Shown here piece by piece: positions 54,338-63,632 of a stretch of 64,000 nt of DNA. Origin of the DNA: an uncultured Pelagibacteraceae bacterium (GTDB lineage Bacteria > Pseudomonadota > Alphaproteobacteria > Pelagibacterales > Pelagibacteraceae); assembly GCA_902629285.1 (NCBI GenBank), contig CACOQN010000004.1, positions 1 through 64,000 on the forward strand, written 5' to 3'. Position numbers and translations under genes: made by a program. Positions within the stretch are counted from its first letter, which is position 1, and each line of letters begins with the position of its first letter. The notes under the pieces were generated by a model. It saw only the letters and a list, made by a program, of their open reading frames with translations. It made no database searches and had not been told where the DNA came from.

Positions 54338-55465
54338 ATGTCTGAAAAAGCAAAAAGTATCGCTTCAAAAAAAAGCTCAGGTCAAGATGAAAGACTTCAA
54401 AATGTTTCAAAATTAAAATTGCTTTTAAACAGACCAGAATTAGGTGCCCTTGGTGGTGCAATTTTAGTATTTATATTTTTTGGAATAGTTGCTGGCGATA
54501 CTGGAATGTTTAGTGCATATGGTATGCTAAACTTTTTAGATGTATCAGCTAATTTGGGTATAATTGCAATTGCAGCAGCGATGCTAATGATTGGTGGAGA
54601 ATTTGATTTATCTATCGGATCAATGATTGGTTTTGCTGGTATTTGTATAGCTATTCCAGCAATATACTGGGGTTGGCCATTATGGATAAGTATAGTTTTT
54701 GCTTTTGCAATGGCCGTACTTGTTGGATATTTTAATGGTATACTTGTTGTAAGAACAGGTCTGCCTTCTTTTATAGTCACTCTAGCAATGTTGTTTATTT
54801 TAAGAGGGGCAACTTTAGCAATTACAAGATTGATTACTGGAAGAACTCAAGTTCCAGGACTAAGAGTTCTAATAGAAAATGATCCTATAGCATGGATGTT
54901 CGCAACGGATACTTTTAAATGGTTGTTCACTTGGTTAGGTTCAATGAACCTGATAGCACTCAGAACTGATGGAACTCCTTTAGCTACAGGTATCCCTCCA
55001 TCAGTAATTTGGTTTATTGCAGCAACTTTATTTGCGACTTGGATTTTAATGAAAACTAGATATGGAAATTGGATTTTTGCTTCAGGTGGAGATAAAAATG
55101 GAGCAACAAATGTAGGAGTACCAGTTGGAAGAGTTAAAATTAGTTTATTTATTGGAACTGCAGTCGCGGCAACAATCTTTGCTACAATTCAAGTTTTAGA
55201 CGCTGGTTCAGCAGATACAATGAGAGGTAACTTAAAAGAATTGGAAGCAATTGCAGCAGCGGTTGTTGGTGGTTGCTTATTAACTGGTGGGTATGGATCT
55301 GCAATAGGTGCAGCTTTTGGGGCATTAATATTTGGAACAGTATCTATGGGAATATTTTATACAGATGTAGATACTGATTGGTTCAAAGTTTTTTTAGGCG
55401 CTATGATGCTAATTGCAGTAGTTTTCAATAATTATGTCAGAAGAAGAGTAACAGAAAGTAAGTAA
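54338..55465 (+). CDS. sugar ABC permease (FrcC/RbsC type)
   Basis: 375 aa with about ten membrane helices. [16 protein letters not shown] is the family motif, and [20 protein letters not shown] is the ATPase-contact region. The cytoplasmic N-terminus (~30 residues, [13 protein letters not shown]) is basic. It imports a sugar or inositol with its ATPase (TAATG overlap) and the binding protein. Confidence 0.9.
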   Translation: MSEKAKSIASKKSSGQDERLQNVSKLKLLLNRPELGALGGAILVFIFFGIVAGDTGMFSAYGMLNFLDVSANLGIIAIAAAMLMIGGEFDLSIGSMIGFAGICIAIPAIYWGWPLWISIVFAFAMAVLVGYFNGILVVRTGLPSFIVTLAMLFILRGATLAITRLITGRTQVPGLRVLIENDPIAWMFATDTFKWLFTWLGSMNLIALRTDGTPLATGIPPSVIWFIAATLFATWILMKTRYGNWIFASGGDKNGATNVGVPVGRVKISLFIGTAVAATIFATIQVLDAGSADTMRGNLKELEAIAAAVVGGCLLTGGYGSAIGAAFGALIFGTVSMGIFYTDVDTDWFKVFLGAMMLIAVVFNNYVRRRVTESK

Positions 55466-56256
55466 TGTCAGAAAATTTAATTGAATTTAATAATATAAGT
55501 AAATTTTTTGGAAAAGTTATTGCTCTTAAAGATGTTACTATGAAATTAAAAGAAGGTGAAATAATGTGTTTACTTGGAGATAATGGTGCAGGTAAATCTA
55601 CTTTAATTAAAACGCTTGCAGGTGTTTACAAACCTGATGAGGGTGAAATTTTAATTGAAGGTAAAAAAACAATTTTTGACTCTCCTAAGGATGCTTTAGA
55701 TATGGGTATTGGCACAGTTTACCAAGATTTAGCATTAGTACCTTTAATGAGCGTTACTAGAAACTTTTTCATGGGAAGAGAACCGCTTAAAGGACCCCCT
55801 TTATTAAAGACATTTGATATTGAAAAAGCAAATCAAATTGCAGCTGAAAGAATGGGGCAAATTGGAATAGATGTCAGAGATCCGTCTCAAGCTGTTGGAA
55901 CGATGTCAGGAGGTGAAAGGCAATGTTTGGCAATTTCAAGAGCAATTTATTTTGGTGCTAAAGTTCTAGTTTTAGATGAACCAACCTCTGCTTTAGGTGT
56001 GCACCAAGCATCGATGGTATTAAAATATGTTGTAAAAGCAGCATCAGAGGGATTAGCAGTAATATTAATTACTCACAATGTTCATCATGCCTACCCTGTA
56101 GGAAATAGTTTTACAGTTTTAAATCGAGGAAAAAGTCTTGGAACTTTTGATAAAAAAGATATTTCAAGAGAAGATCTTCTTGGAATGATGGCAGGTGGTG
56201 AAGAATTGAGTAAACTTGAAGTAGAACTTAAAGAAATGGGAAGAATAAATAACTAA
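55465..56256 (+). CDS. sugar ABC ATPase, single-domain (FrcA-like)
   Basis: 263 aa, one ABC domain: Walker [10 protein letters not shown], signature [10 protein letters not shown], Walker [13 protein letters not shown], switch His [10 protein letters not shown]. Most RbsA/IatA ATPases carry two fused domains (~500 aa); this is the short FrcA type that dimerises. The gene is complete, not truncated: the family C-terminus ([13 protein letters not shown]) is present. Confidence 0.9.
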   Translation: MSENLIEFNNISKFFGKVIALKDVTMKLKEGEIMCLLGDNGAGKSTLIKTLAGVYKPDEGEILIEGKKTIFDSPKDALDMGIGTVYQDLALVPLMSVTRNFFMGREPLKGPPLLKTFDIEKANQIAAERMGQIGIDVRDPSQAVGTMSGGERQCLAISRAIYFGAKVLVLDEPTSALGVHQASMVLKYVVKAASEGLAVILITHNVHHAYPVGNSFTVLNRGKSLGTFDKKDISREDLLGMMAGGEELSKLEVELKEMGRINN

Positions 56257-56338
56257 ATTGTTATCATTTTCACTACTTTTACCCTTTTTTAATGAAACAA
56301 TACTTTACTCGCTTAGATAAAATAATTTAACCTCTAAA

Positions 56339-56356
56339 TTTTTACTGCAGTAAAAA
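56339..56356. promoter_or_regulatory. 18-bp palindrome upstream of moaA
   Basis: TTTTTACTGCAGTAAAAA, perfectly symmetric, followed by T-rich DNA, 52 nt before the moaA ATG. The 152-nt gap holds no ORF. It could end the ABC operon transcript weakly or be an operator for the Moco operon. Confidence 0.4.
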
Positions 56357-56408
56357 ATTTTTTATATTTTATTCACCTAGTTATAAATATATTATATAAA
56401 ATTGATAT

Positions 56409-57401
56409 ATGAACATTCTTAAAGATAAGTTCGGCAGAACGTTTCCTTATATTAGAATGTCAATAACAGATGTTTGTAATTTTAAATGTGGTTATTGCTT
56501 ACCGAATGGCTATCAAGTCGATAAAAACGATACTCGAAAATTTCTCCATTTAGAGGAAATCAGGAGGTTGTCAAAATGCTTTTCTCTTTTGGGTGTTAAT
56601 AAAATTAGAATCACTGGGGGAGAACCTACTGTAAGAAAAGATTTTTTTGATATAATTAAAGTTTTAAAGTTTGACTCAGGAATTGATAATATAGCTATAA
56701 CAACTAATGGTTATCATTTAGACAAGAAAGCAAAATTACTATCTAGCAGTGGGTTGACTGGAATAAATATAAGTATAGATAGCTTAAATCAAGAAATTTT
56801 CAAAAATATAACTGGTCATGATAGACTTCCAGAAATTTTAAGAGGAATTAAAATATTACAAGATATTGATTTTGAAAATATTAAAATTAATGCTGTACTA
56901 TTAAATGGAATTAATTCATCCTATAAAGATTTTAATGAATGGTCAAAATTTATTGAAAAAAACAAAGTAGATTTTAGATATATAGAATTAATGAGAACTG
57001 GTGACAATCTAGAATATTTTAATAAATATCATGTTTCATCAAAAATATTTAAAGAATACTTGATTCATAATAAATGGATATATCAAACTTTTGGTAAAGA
57101 TGCCGGACCTTCGTTAAATTATATAAACCCAAAGTTTAAAGGTAGATTTGGTATTATAGCTCCTTACTCAAAAGATTTTTGTAAATCTTGTAATAGATTA
57201 CGTATTACATCAAGAGCAGACTTGAGACTTTGCTTGTTTGGAAATACAGGTATAAATTTAAGGCACCTTTTACAAAGAGATGATCAACTCAATGAATTGA
57301 AAGACTTAATATTAAGTCAAATGCAATTTAAAAAAGAGTCTCATTATTTAGAATTAGGCGATACTGGATCAACAAAAAATTTATCAAAAACAGGAGGATA
57401 A
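56409..57401 (+). CDS. moaA: GTP 3',8-cyclase MoaA
   Basis: 330 aa radical SAM enzyme. N-terminal cluster motif Cys23-x3-Cys27-x2-Cys30 (CNFKCGYC), C-terminal cluster FCKSCNRLRIT...LCLFG and the essential C-terminal Gly-Gly (KTGG) are all present. It makes 3',8-cyclo-GTP, the first step of molybdopterin synthesis. First gene of a long Moco operon; moaC starts 1 nt later. Confidence 0.96.
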   Translation: MNILKDKFGRTFPYIRMSITDVCNFKCGYCLPNGYQVDKNDTRKFLHLEEIRRLSKCFSLLGVNKIRITGGEPTVRKDFFDIIKVLKFDSGIDNIAITTNGYHLDKKAKLLSSSGLTGINISIDSLNQEIFKNITGHDRLPEILRGIKILQDIDFENIKINAVLLNGINSSYKDFNEWSKFIEKNKVDFRYIELMRTGDNLEYFNKYHVSSKIFKEYLIHNKWIYQTFGKDAGPSLNYINPKFKGRFGIIAPYSKDFCKSCNRLRITSRADLRLCLFGNTGINLRHLLQRDDQLNELKDLILSQMQFKKESHYLELGDTGSTKNLSKTGG

Positions 57402-57402
57402 A

Positions 57403-57945
57403 TTGAAATTAAAAGTTATTAATCAAAATTCATTAAAGGATTGGGCTAAAGAAATCTTTAAGGATAATTCTTTTCATATGATTGATGTTTCTTCAAAAAA
57501 AGAAACATTTAGAAGAGCTTTAGCTTCAGGTAAAATTTTTGTTGGGGAAAAGGTTTTTAATTTAATAAAAAATAAGACAATGCCTAAAGGAGATCCTTTA
57601 ACTTTAGCTGAGGTAGCAGCTGTATTGGGAGTAAAAAAAACTAGCGAATTAATACCTCTGTGCCACCCTATAGCTATTGATCATACCGCTTGCAAAATTA
57701 TAATGAATGAAGAGGATAATTCTTTAGAGGTGTTTTGTGTAGTATCTACTTATTCTAAAACTGGTGTAGAAATGGAAGCTATAATGGGTGTAAATGCTGC
57801 TCTAATTACAATTTATGATTTAAGTAAAATAATAAACCCAAATCTTAAAATTGATAATATTAGGTTGTTGATAAAAGAAGGTGGAAAGAGTGGTTTATGG
57901 AAAAACCCAGAGGGTATCCCAGAGTTTTTAAAAGAATTGTTTTAA
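57403..57945 (+). CDS. moaC: cyclic pyranopterin monophosphate synthase MoaC
   Basis: 180 aa with a TTG start at 57403, backed by GGAGG 9 nt upstream. The typical MoaC core begins at MIDVSSKKETFRRA; the first ~25 residues are an extension. KTSELIPLCHPI and GVEMEAIMGVNAAL hold the active site. It converts MoaA's product to cPMP. Directly abuts moaD. Confidence 0.95.
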   Translation: MKLKVINQNSLKDWAKEIFKDNSFHMIDVSSKKETFRRALASGKIFVGEKVFNLIKNKTMPKGDPLTLAEVAAVLGVKKTSELIPLCHPIAIDHTACKIIMNEEDNSLEVFCVVSTYSKTGVEMEAIMGVNAALITIYDLSKIINPNLKIDNIRLLIKEGGKSGLWKNPEGIPEFLKELF

Positions 57946-58215
57946 ATGAAAATTAAAGTTGAACTCTTTGGTGCAAGTAGAGAATTTAGCAAAGATTACG
58001 CTATTGAATTTAATGTAAATAATGACTCAAAAATAAAAGATATTAGACAGGAATTGATAAAATATCTTGATCAAAATTTTAATGGAAATGAAGTTTATAA
58101 AAAAATTGTTAAATCATCTGCTTTTTGCTCTGAAGAAAATAATATTGTAAGCGACAATTATAAAATAACAGAAAATGAAAAAATTGGTATTATACCTCCT
58201 ATTGGAGGAGGTTAA
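57946..58215 (+). CDS. moaD: molybdopterin synthase small subunit MoaD
   Basis: 89 aa ubiquitin-like protein ending PPIGGG; the terminal Gly-Gly becomes the thiocarboxylate that donates sulfur to cPMP. The last base overlaps the ATG of moaE (TTAATG). The MoeB-type activating enzyme is not in the window. Confidence 0.93.
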   Translation: MKIKVELFGASREFSKDYAIEFNVNNDSKIKDIRQELIKYLDQNFNGNEVYKKIVKSSAFCSEENNIVSDNYKITENEKIGIIPPIGGG

Positions 58216-58667
58216 TGCTTCATACAGATATATTAGATATTAAACAAAAAAAATTATCAATTAATGACGCTGAAAAATTTATTTCATCATCTAAGTATGG
58301 TGCATCAATTATTTTCACAGGAACAGTCAGAAATCAAAATAATAACAAAAATGTTATAGGCGTTACCTATGATAGCCATGATGTTCTTGTCTTAAAAAGT
58401 TTTAGTGAAATTTATTATGAAATAGAAAAAAAGCTCAATATTAAAAATAAAGCTGTTTTTATTGAGCATGCCAAAGGTTATTTAAACCTTAAAGAAATTA
58501 GTATAATCGTAGCTGTAGCATGCAAGCATAGAGATGAAGCATATATTTTGTCTAGATACATAATTGAGGAAATCAAGAAAAGATCTCCTATTTGGAAAAA
58601 AGAACACTATACAAATAATCAAAGCGATTGGTTAAAAGGAAACCCATTAGTAAATGAAAAAATTTAA
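58215..58667 (+). CDS. moaE: molybdopterin synthase large subunit MoaE
   Basis: 150 aa. IIFTGTVRNQNNN with the conserved Arg, HAKGYLNLKEISI, and the substrate Lys region PIWKKEHY near the C-terminus. It forms the heterotetramer with MoaD and converts cPMP to molybdopterin. Overlaps msrP by 14 nt. Confidence 0.93.
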   Translation: MLHTDILDIKQKKLSINDAEKFISSSKYGASIIFTGTVRNQNNNKNVIGVTYDSHDVLVLKSFSEIYYEIEKKLNIKNKAVFIEHAKGYLNLKEISIIVAVACKHRDEAYILSRYIIEEIKKRSPIWKKEHYTNNQSDWLKGNPLVNEKI

Positions 58668-59565
58668 ATATTCAGAAATTACCCCTGAGAGTATTTTTAA
58701 AAATAGACGAAAATTTATTAAAAATTTAGGTCTTTCAGCTAGCTCTCTTTTTTTCGGTCAAAATTTAATTACCTCAGCAAATGCAAATACAAAAAAAGAA
58801 AATATGAAACTCACTGAATACAGATATGTCACAACTTATAATAATTATTATGAATTTGGAACTGGTAAATCTGATCCAGTAGAAAGATCACAAAAATTTG
58901 AAACTAAGCCTTGGGATATTATTATTGATGGAGAAGTTGAAAATCCAATAACAATTTCTATGGAGGAAATAACACAAATGTTTCCGTCGGAGGAAAGAAT
59001 TTATAAATTAAGATGTGTTGAGGGGTGGTCAATGATTATACCTTGGCTTGGATTTCCATTAAATAAACTTTTAAAAAAAGTTTCTCCTACAAATAAAGCT
59101 AAGTTTGTTAAGTTCACATCTATTCTAGATCCAGAGCAAATGATAGGACAAAGATTTCCAATTTTGGATTGGCCCTACAAAGAAGGTTTAAGAATTGATG
59201 AAGCTATGCATGATTTAACTATTTTAGTAACTGGACTATATGGGAAGAAATTACCAAATCAAAATGGAGCTCCTTTAAGATTAATGGTTCCATGGAAATA
59301 TGGATTTAAAAGTTCTAAAGCAATCGTAAATATAAAATTAGTAGAAAAAATGCCCATATCCTCATGGATGAAAGCTTCCCCTAATGAATATGGTTTTTAT
59401 TCAAATGTAAACCCTGGGGTAAGTCACCCAAGATGGTCTCAAGCTACAGAAAGAGTAATTGGTGAAGGTATAATTAGTCCAAGAATCCCTACAACTATGT
59501 TCAATGGATACGGAGATGAAGTTGCTAGTTTATACGATGGCATGGATTTAAAAAAATATTTTTAA
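58654..59565 (+). CDS. msrP: protein-methionine-sulfoxide reductase catalytic subunit MsrP (YedY)
   Basis: 303 aa. A Tat signal with RRKFIKNLG sends the folded Moco protein to the periplasm. The Mo-ligating Cys is in LRCVEGWSM. It repairs oxidised Met residues in periplasmic proteins. Placement right behind moaE (14-nt overlap) and before msrQ (1-nt overlap) couples the enzyme to production of its cofactor. Confidence 0.95.
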   Translation: MKKFKYSEITPESIFKNRRKFIKNLGLSASSLFFGQNLITSANANTKKENMKLTEYRYVTTYNNYYEFGTGKSDPVERSQKFETKPWDIIIDGEVENPITISMEEITQMFPSEERIYKLRCVEGWSMIIPWLGFPLNKLLKKVSPTNKAKFVKFTSILDPEQMIGQRFPILDWPYKEGLRIDEAMHDLTILVTGLYGKKLPNQNGAPLRLMVPWKYGFKSSKAIVNIKLVEKMPISSWMKASPNEYGFYSNVNPGVSHPRWSQATERVIGEGIISPRIPTTMFNGYGDEVASLYDGMDLKKYF

Positions 59566-60143
59566 TGAAAAGCCTTTTAAAGCCAAGTATTTTTGTATTA
59601 TCTGCAGCTCCATTTTTACTAATAACCTACAAAATCTTTTTCAATAAACTAGGACCTGAGCCTGTAAAAGAAATAACTCATTTTACTGGAGAGTGGACAT
59701 TGATTTTTATCTGCTTAACTTTATCAATGAGTCCACTTAAACGTTTTACCAGCTTTATATTTTGGATAAAAATTCGAAGAATGTTAGGATTATTTGTTTT
59801 TTTTTACGCGACACTTCACTTATTAACGTATGTTGTAATTGACTATAGGCTTGATTGGAATCAAATAACTGACGATGTAATAAAAAAAAAATATGTATTC
59901 GTAGGTTTTGCTGCATGGTTATTATTAATACCACTTGCAATAACTTCTTCACAAAAAATGATAACACTTCTTAAACAAAATTGGAAAAGATTACATAGAT
60001 TAATTTATGCAATAGCAATTTTAGGTTCTCTACATTTCATTTGGTTATCTAAAACTATATATTTTAAACCTTTGATTTATTTTATAATAATAACTATTTT
60101 ACTAATATTAAGAGTTAATTTTAAAAATATATTTAATAGATGA
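59565..60143 (+). CDS. msrQ: heme-binding membrane subunit MsrQ (YedZ)
   Basis: 192 aa with six membrane helices; conserved His residues in HLLTYV and LHFIWL coordinate heme b. GEWTLIFICLTLSMSPLKRF is typical for the ferric-reductase-like domain. It passes electrons from the quinone pool or a flavin to MsrP. Overlaps the XdhC-like gene by 4 nt. Confidence 0.93.
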   Translation: MKSLLKPSIFVLSAAPFLLITYKIFFNKLGPEPVKEITHFTGEWTLIFICLTLSMSPLKRFTSFIFWIKIRRMLGLFVFFYATLHLLTYVVIDYRLDWNQITDDVIKKKYVFVGFAAWLLLIPLAITSSQKMITLLKQNWKRLHRLIYAIAILGSLHFIWLSKTIYFKPLIYFIIITILLILRVNFKNIFNR

Positions 60144-60469
60144 ATAATTTCACTGAAAAAAAAATATTTGAAGAAGCTGATAATTGGATAAAATCAAATA
60201 AAAAGGTCGTCCTCGCAACTGTCATTCAAACATGGGGCTCTTCACCATTAGGAATTGGTAGTAGAATGATAGTAAACGAAAATGGAAATTTTTTAGGATC
60301 TGTGTCTGGAGGTTGCGTAGAGGCTAAAGTTATTGAGGAGTGTATATCTTTACTCAATAGTAAAGAAAATTGTAAGAAAATAGATTTTAAGGTTTCAAAT
60401 GAAAATGCATGGGAAGTGGGATTAGCCTGTGGTGGTGATATTTCAATTTATATTGAAGAAATTATTTAA
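60140..60469 (+). CDS. XdhC/CoxI-family Moco insertion factor, N-terminal part
   Basis: 109 aa matching only the XdhC_CoxI N-terminal domain: TVIQTWGSSPLGIGSRM and GSVSGGCVEAKV, with the conserved Cys in SGGCVE. XdhC sulfurates and hands Moco to enzymes of the xanthine-dehydrogenase family. Here the Rossmann C-terminal domain is a separate ORF, with a TAATG overlap. No xanthine-dehydrogenase-type enzyme is in the window. Confidence 0.85.
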   Translation: MNNFTEKKIFEEADNWIKSNKKVVLATVIQTWGSSPLGIGSRMIVNENGNFLGSVSGGCVEAKVIEECISLLNSKENCKKIDFKVSNENAWEVGLACGGDISIYIEEII

Positions 60470-61149
60470 TGAAATTAAAGACAATACAAGAAACTTTAAA
60501 AAATAAATCTTTAAAAAAAGAATTTGCGATTATTACAAATTTAAAAAATGGTGATAGTGAAATATTTTTCCCTGATACAAATCTAACTGGATTTTTTTCA
60601 AAATATAGAAATGATATTAAAAAAATATTTCATTTAAATAAAAATAGTTTGATAGAAAATTCAGATATATTTGTTCAAACTTTTAAAAATCCTATTAAAG
60701 TAATAATTGTAGGTGCAGTTCATATAACAACATATTTAATTGATTTAGCAAAAAATTTAGATTTTGAGATTATTATTGTTGATCCTAGAGGATATTTTGC
60801 ATCAAAAGAAAGATTCCCAAATACAAATATTATTAAAAAATGGCCTAATGAAGCTTTTAAAGAAATTGAAACAAATTCAAAAACAGCTTTAGTTGCATTA
60901 ACTCATGATCCAAAAATTGATGACCCCGCTTTACAATATGCATTGAAAAATAAATTTTTTTATATTGGTGCTCTTGGAAGTAAAAAAACACACGAAAAAA
61001 GATGCTTAAGATTGATGGAATCTGGCTTCAAAAAAGAAGAGGTAGAAACAATCAATGGGCCAATTGGTATAAAGTTGGGTGGTAAATCTCCTTCTGAAAT
61101 AGCTATATCTATTATTGCTCAACTTGTTTTGGAAAAATATAGGAAATAG
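60469..61149 (+). CDS. XdhC-family C-terminal (Rossmann) protein
   Basis: 226 aa. VIIVGAVHITTYLIDLA (nucleotide-binding loop), VDPRGYFASKERFPN, ALTHDPKIDDPAL and YIGALGSKKTHEKR are the XdhC_C domain motifs. It complements the preceding 109-aa protein; together they equal one standard XdhC. About 90 residues at the N-terminus are less conserved. Confidence 0.87.
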   Translation: MKLKTIQETLKNKSLKKEFAIITNLKNGDSEIFFPDTNLTGFFSKYRNDIKKIFHLNKNSLIENSDIFVQTFKNPIKVIIVGAVHITTYLIDLAKNLDFEIIIVDPRGYFASKERFPNTNIIKKWPNEAFKEIETNSKTALVALTHDPKIDDPALQYALKNKFFYIGALGSKKTHEKRCLRLMESGFKKEEVETINGPIGIKLGGKSPSEIAISIIAQLVLEKYRK

Positions 61150-61218
61150 TTAAATTTAATTAATTTTGATAATTATCATAATCTTGTGATTATTTATTAT
61201 ACAGTTAATAGTTTCATT

Positions 61219-61464
61219 ATGAATGAAAATGAAAAAAAAACTCTTCAATCAGCAGCTTTTGAAAGATTAATAAAACATTTAGACGAAAGAAAAGATGTTC
61301 AAAATATTGATCTAATGAATTTAGCTGGTTTTTGTAGAAATTGTTTATCAAGGTGGTTTAGAGAAGAAGGTGAAAAAAGAGGAATTTTAATTTCAGATGC
61401 GCAAGCAAGAGAACATGTTTATGGAATGCCCTACTCTGAATGGAAAACAAAATATCAAAAATAA
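61219..61464 (+). CDS. DUF1244-family protein
   Basis: 81 aa from ATG 61219; the ORF-track start is GTG 61186 and adds residues without family similarity. AFERLIKHLDERKDVQNID, LAGFCRNCLSRWFREE and YGMPYSEWKTKYQ fit DUF1244, a short proteobacterial family with a CxxC pair. Structure is known for a homologue, the role is not. Preceded by about 70 nt of A+T-rich DNA and abuts the moaB stop. Confidence 0.85.
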   Translation: MNENEKKTLQSAAFERLIKHLDERKDVQNIDLMNLAGFCRNCLSRWFREEGEKRGILISDAQAREHVYGMPYSEWKTKYQK

Positions 61465-61965
61465 TTATTTTTCTTTTAATCTTGGAAATAATTCAACAAA
61501 ATTACAGGGTTTATGATTGATGTCTAATTGATGTTTTAAAATACCATCCCAAGCGTCTGTTACACCACCTGATGATCCTGGTAATGCAAAAATATATTTT
61601 CCATTTGATAAAACTGCACATGCTCTTGATTGTATTGAGGATGTGCCTACTGTCTTTAAACTAATTGTTCTAAAAACTTCCCCAAAACCAGGAATATGTT
61701 TATCAGCGATTTCATCTAATGCTTCTGGTGTAATATCTCTTCCAGTTAAACCAGTCCCCCCTGTTGTAATTATGACATCAACTTCTTTTTGAGTAATCCA
61801 ATCTTTTAAAATTAATAAAATATCTTCTTTATTATCTTTGCAAATTTTTCTATCTACTAAATTGTGTTTTGCATTTTTTATTTTATCAACTAAAATTTTT
61901 CCAGATTTATCATTATCAAACGTTCTGGTATCTGTTACAGTCAATAAAGCAATATTAACAATCAT
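61465..61965 (-). CDS. moaB: molybdenum cofactor protein MoaB/MogA family
   Basis: 166 aa. TTGGTGLTGRDITPEAL is the pterin/nucleotide-binding signature and FALPGSSGGVTDAW the second conserved block. It adenylates molybdopterin (MogA-like activity). It belongs to the Moco set but is on the opposite strand from moaACDE. moeA is not visible in the window. Confidence 0.92.
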   Translation of the reverse strand: MIVNIALLTVTDTRTFDNDKSGKILVDKIKNAKHNLVDRKICKDNKEDILLILKDWITQKEVDVIITTGGTGLTGRDITPEALDEIADKHIPGFGEVFRTISLKTVGTSSIQSRACAVLSNGKYIFALPGSSGGVTDAWDGILKHQLDINHKPCNFVELFPRLKEK

Positions 61966-61978
61966 AATAATTATTTAA

Positions 61979-62725
61979 ATGATTATACTAACAATATTTT
62001 TTTTTATAACAGCTATTTTATATGCTAGTATTGGCTTTGGTGGAGGATCAACATATCTTGCATTAATGTTAATATGGGAGATCCCATATTATATTTTTCC
62101 AATAATAGCTCTATTTTGTAACATCATAGTTGTTTCTGGAAATTCTATTAATTTTATTAGATCTGGTAATATCAATTTAAAATTAATACTGCCTTACCTA
62201 GTTGGATCTGTGCCTTTTGCTTTTATAGGTGCTTCTATTTCACTAGAAAAAGAAATTTTCGAAATATTATTATTCTTAGTTTTAATAATAGCTGGTTTTT
62301 TTTTATTATTAGAAAGCAACACTTTTAATAAAAAAGACTTAAAAATAAATTCTATATCAACTATTTTTTCAATTTTTATAGGATCATTAATTGGATTTGT
62401 ATCAGGTTTGGTTGGAATTGGGGGTGGAATATTTTTGAGCCCAATATTATTTTTATTAAAAGCTGGTTACCCTAAACACATAACAAGTTCAGCTTCTTTA
62501 TTTATTTTAATTAACTCAATTTTTGGAGTAGCAGGTCAATTAACTAAAGAAATTGTCTTAAATGAATTTTTAAATTACTGGCCACTTTTTTTAGCTGTAC
62601 TAATCGGTGGTCAAATAGGTAATTATTTAAATATAAAATTTTTGTCTAACAAAGCTTTAGCATTATTAACGTCTTTACTAATTATTTTTGTAGCGATAAG
62701 AATGGGATTAAGAATATTATTTTAA
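61979..62725 (+). CDS. TauE/SafE-family membrane transporter
   Basis: 248 aa, eight membrane helices in two repeats: ASIGFGGGSTYLALML and FVSGLVGIGGGIFLSPIL are the family motifs. It probably moves sulfite or an organic sulfur anion. It is divergent from moaB, with 13 nt between start codons, and 1 nt from the methyltransferase gene, hinting at sulfur metabolism. Confidence 0.87.
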   Translation: MIILTIFFFITAILYASIGFGGGSTYLALMLIWEIPYYIFPIIALFCNIIVVSGNSINFIRSGNINLKLILPYLVGSVPFAFIGASISLEKEIFEILLFLVLIIAGFFLLLESNTFNKKDLKINSISTIFSIFIGSLIGFVSGLVGIGGGIFLSPILFLLKAGYPKHITSSASLFILINSIFGVAGQLTKEIVLNEFLNYWPLFLAVLIGGQIGNYLNIKFLSNKALALLTSLLIIFVAIRMGLRILF

Positions 62726-62726
62726 A

Positions 62727-63632
62727 ATGATAAATACAAATTTTTTTAAAAAAACTCGGATATTAGATGGTGGAATGGGTCAAGAACTTTTAGCAAGGGG
62801 AATGCCATCAAATTCAACATTATGGAGTGCTAATGCAATTTTAAATGAAAAATATCATCCATTAGTATTAAATACTCACATAGATTTTATAAAAGCAGGA
62901 GCAGAAGTAATAGTAACAACTACATTTGCAACACGACAAAAAAGATTAAAAGAAAATAATCTTCAAGATAAATTTGAATATTTAAATAAAAAAGCTGGCG
63001 AAATAGCTGTTAATGCTAAGCAAAAATATCCACATGTATATATTGCTGGTGGCCTTCCTCCTCAACATTTAACATATGAAGCAGATGAAAGAAATGAGAG
63101 AGAAATTATTAATAATTTCAGTAGTCAGGCAAAAATATTAAATCCCTATGTGGATTTTTTTTACTTTGATGTATGGAGTAGTATAAAAGAAGTTAAGTGC
63201 GGTATAGAAGCAATTAAACAATTTGAAAAACCACATTTAATAGGAATCCATATTTCTGAAGGAGTAAAATTACCAAGCGGAGAAAATATTTCAAATTTAA
63301 AAAATTTAATTAACGATCAAACACTAGGTGTTATGCTTGCATGTGTATCGCCAGAAAATTTTGAAAAAAATCTTACTGAGCTTAAAAGTTTAAACATCCC
63401 CTTTGGTTTCAAATTAAATGGTTTTGTTACAACTAAAATTAAAAATGGGTACACTTCAGTGTTTTTAAATAAAAAATCAAATCCAAATGAAATGTTAGGA
63501 AAAAGGCAAGATTTAACTCCAGATAAAATGGCAAAAATAGCAAAAAAATTTAAAGATTCTGGTGCTACAATTATTGGAGGTTGTTGCGAAACAGGTCCAT
63601 CACATATAGAGGCAATTGCAAAAATTAAGTAA
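62727..63632 (+). CDS. homocysteine S-methyltransferase-family protein
   Basis: 301 aa TIM barrel. LDGGMGQELLARG at the start, the first zinc Cys in MLACVSPENF, and the pair in IIGGCCETGPSHI near the end are all in place. It transfers a methyl group to homocysteine from a donor such as S-methylmethionine or a betaine; the donor is not evident. The stop overlaps the convergent EamA gene by 8 nt. Confidence 0.88.
   Translation: MINTNFFKKTRILDGGMGQELLARGMPSNSTLWSANAILNEKYHPLVLNTHIDFIKAGAEVIVTTTFATRQKRLKENNLQDKFEYLNKKAGEIAVNAKQKYPHVYIAGGLPPQHLTYEADERNEREIINNFSSQAKILNPYVDFFYFDVWSSIKEVKCGIEAIKQFEKPHLIGIHISEGVKLPSGENISNLKNLINDQTLGVMLACVSPENFEKNLTELKSLNIPFGFKLNGFVTTKIKNGYTSVFLNKKSNPNEMLGKRQDLTPDKMAKIAKKFKDSGATIIGGCCETGPSHIEAIAKIK

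Noticed and set aside
55465-56256. Truncated two-domain sugar ATPase
   Set aside because: The single ABC domain is complete and matches the naturally short FrcA type.
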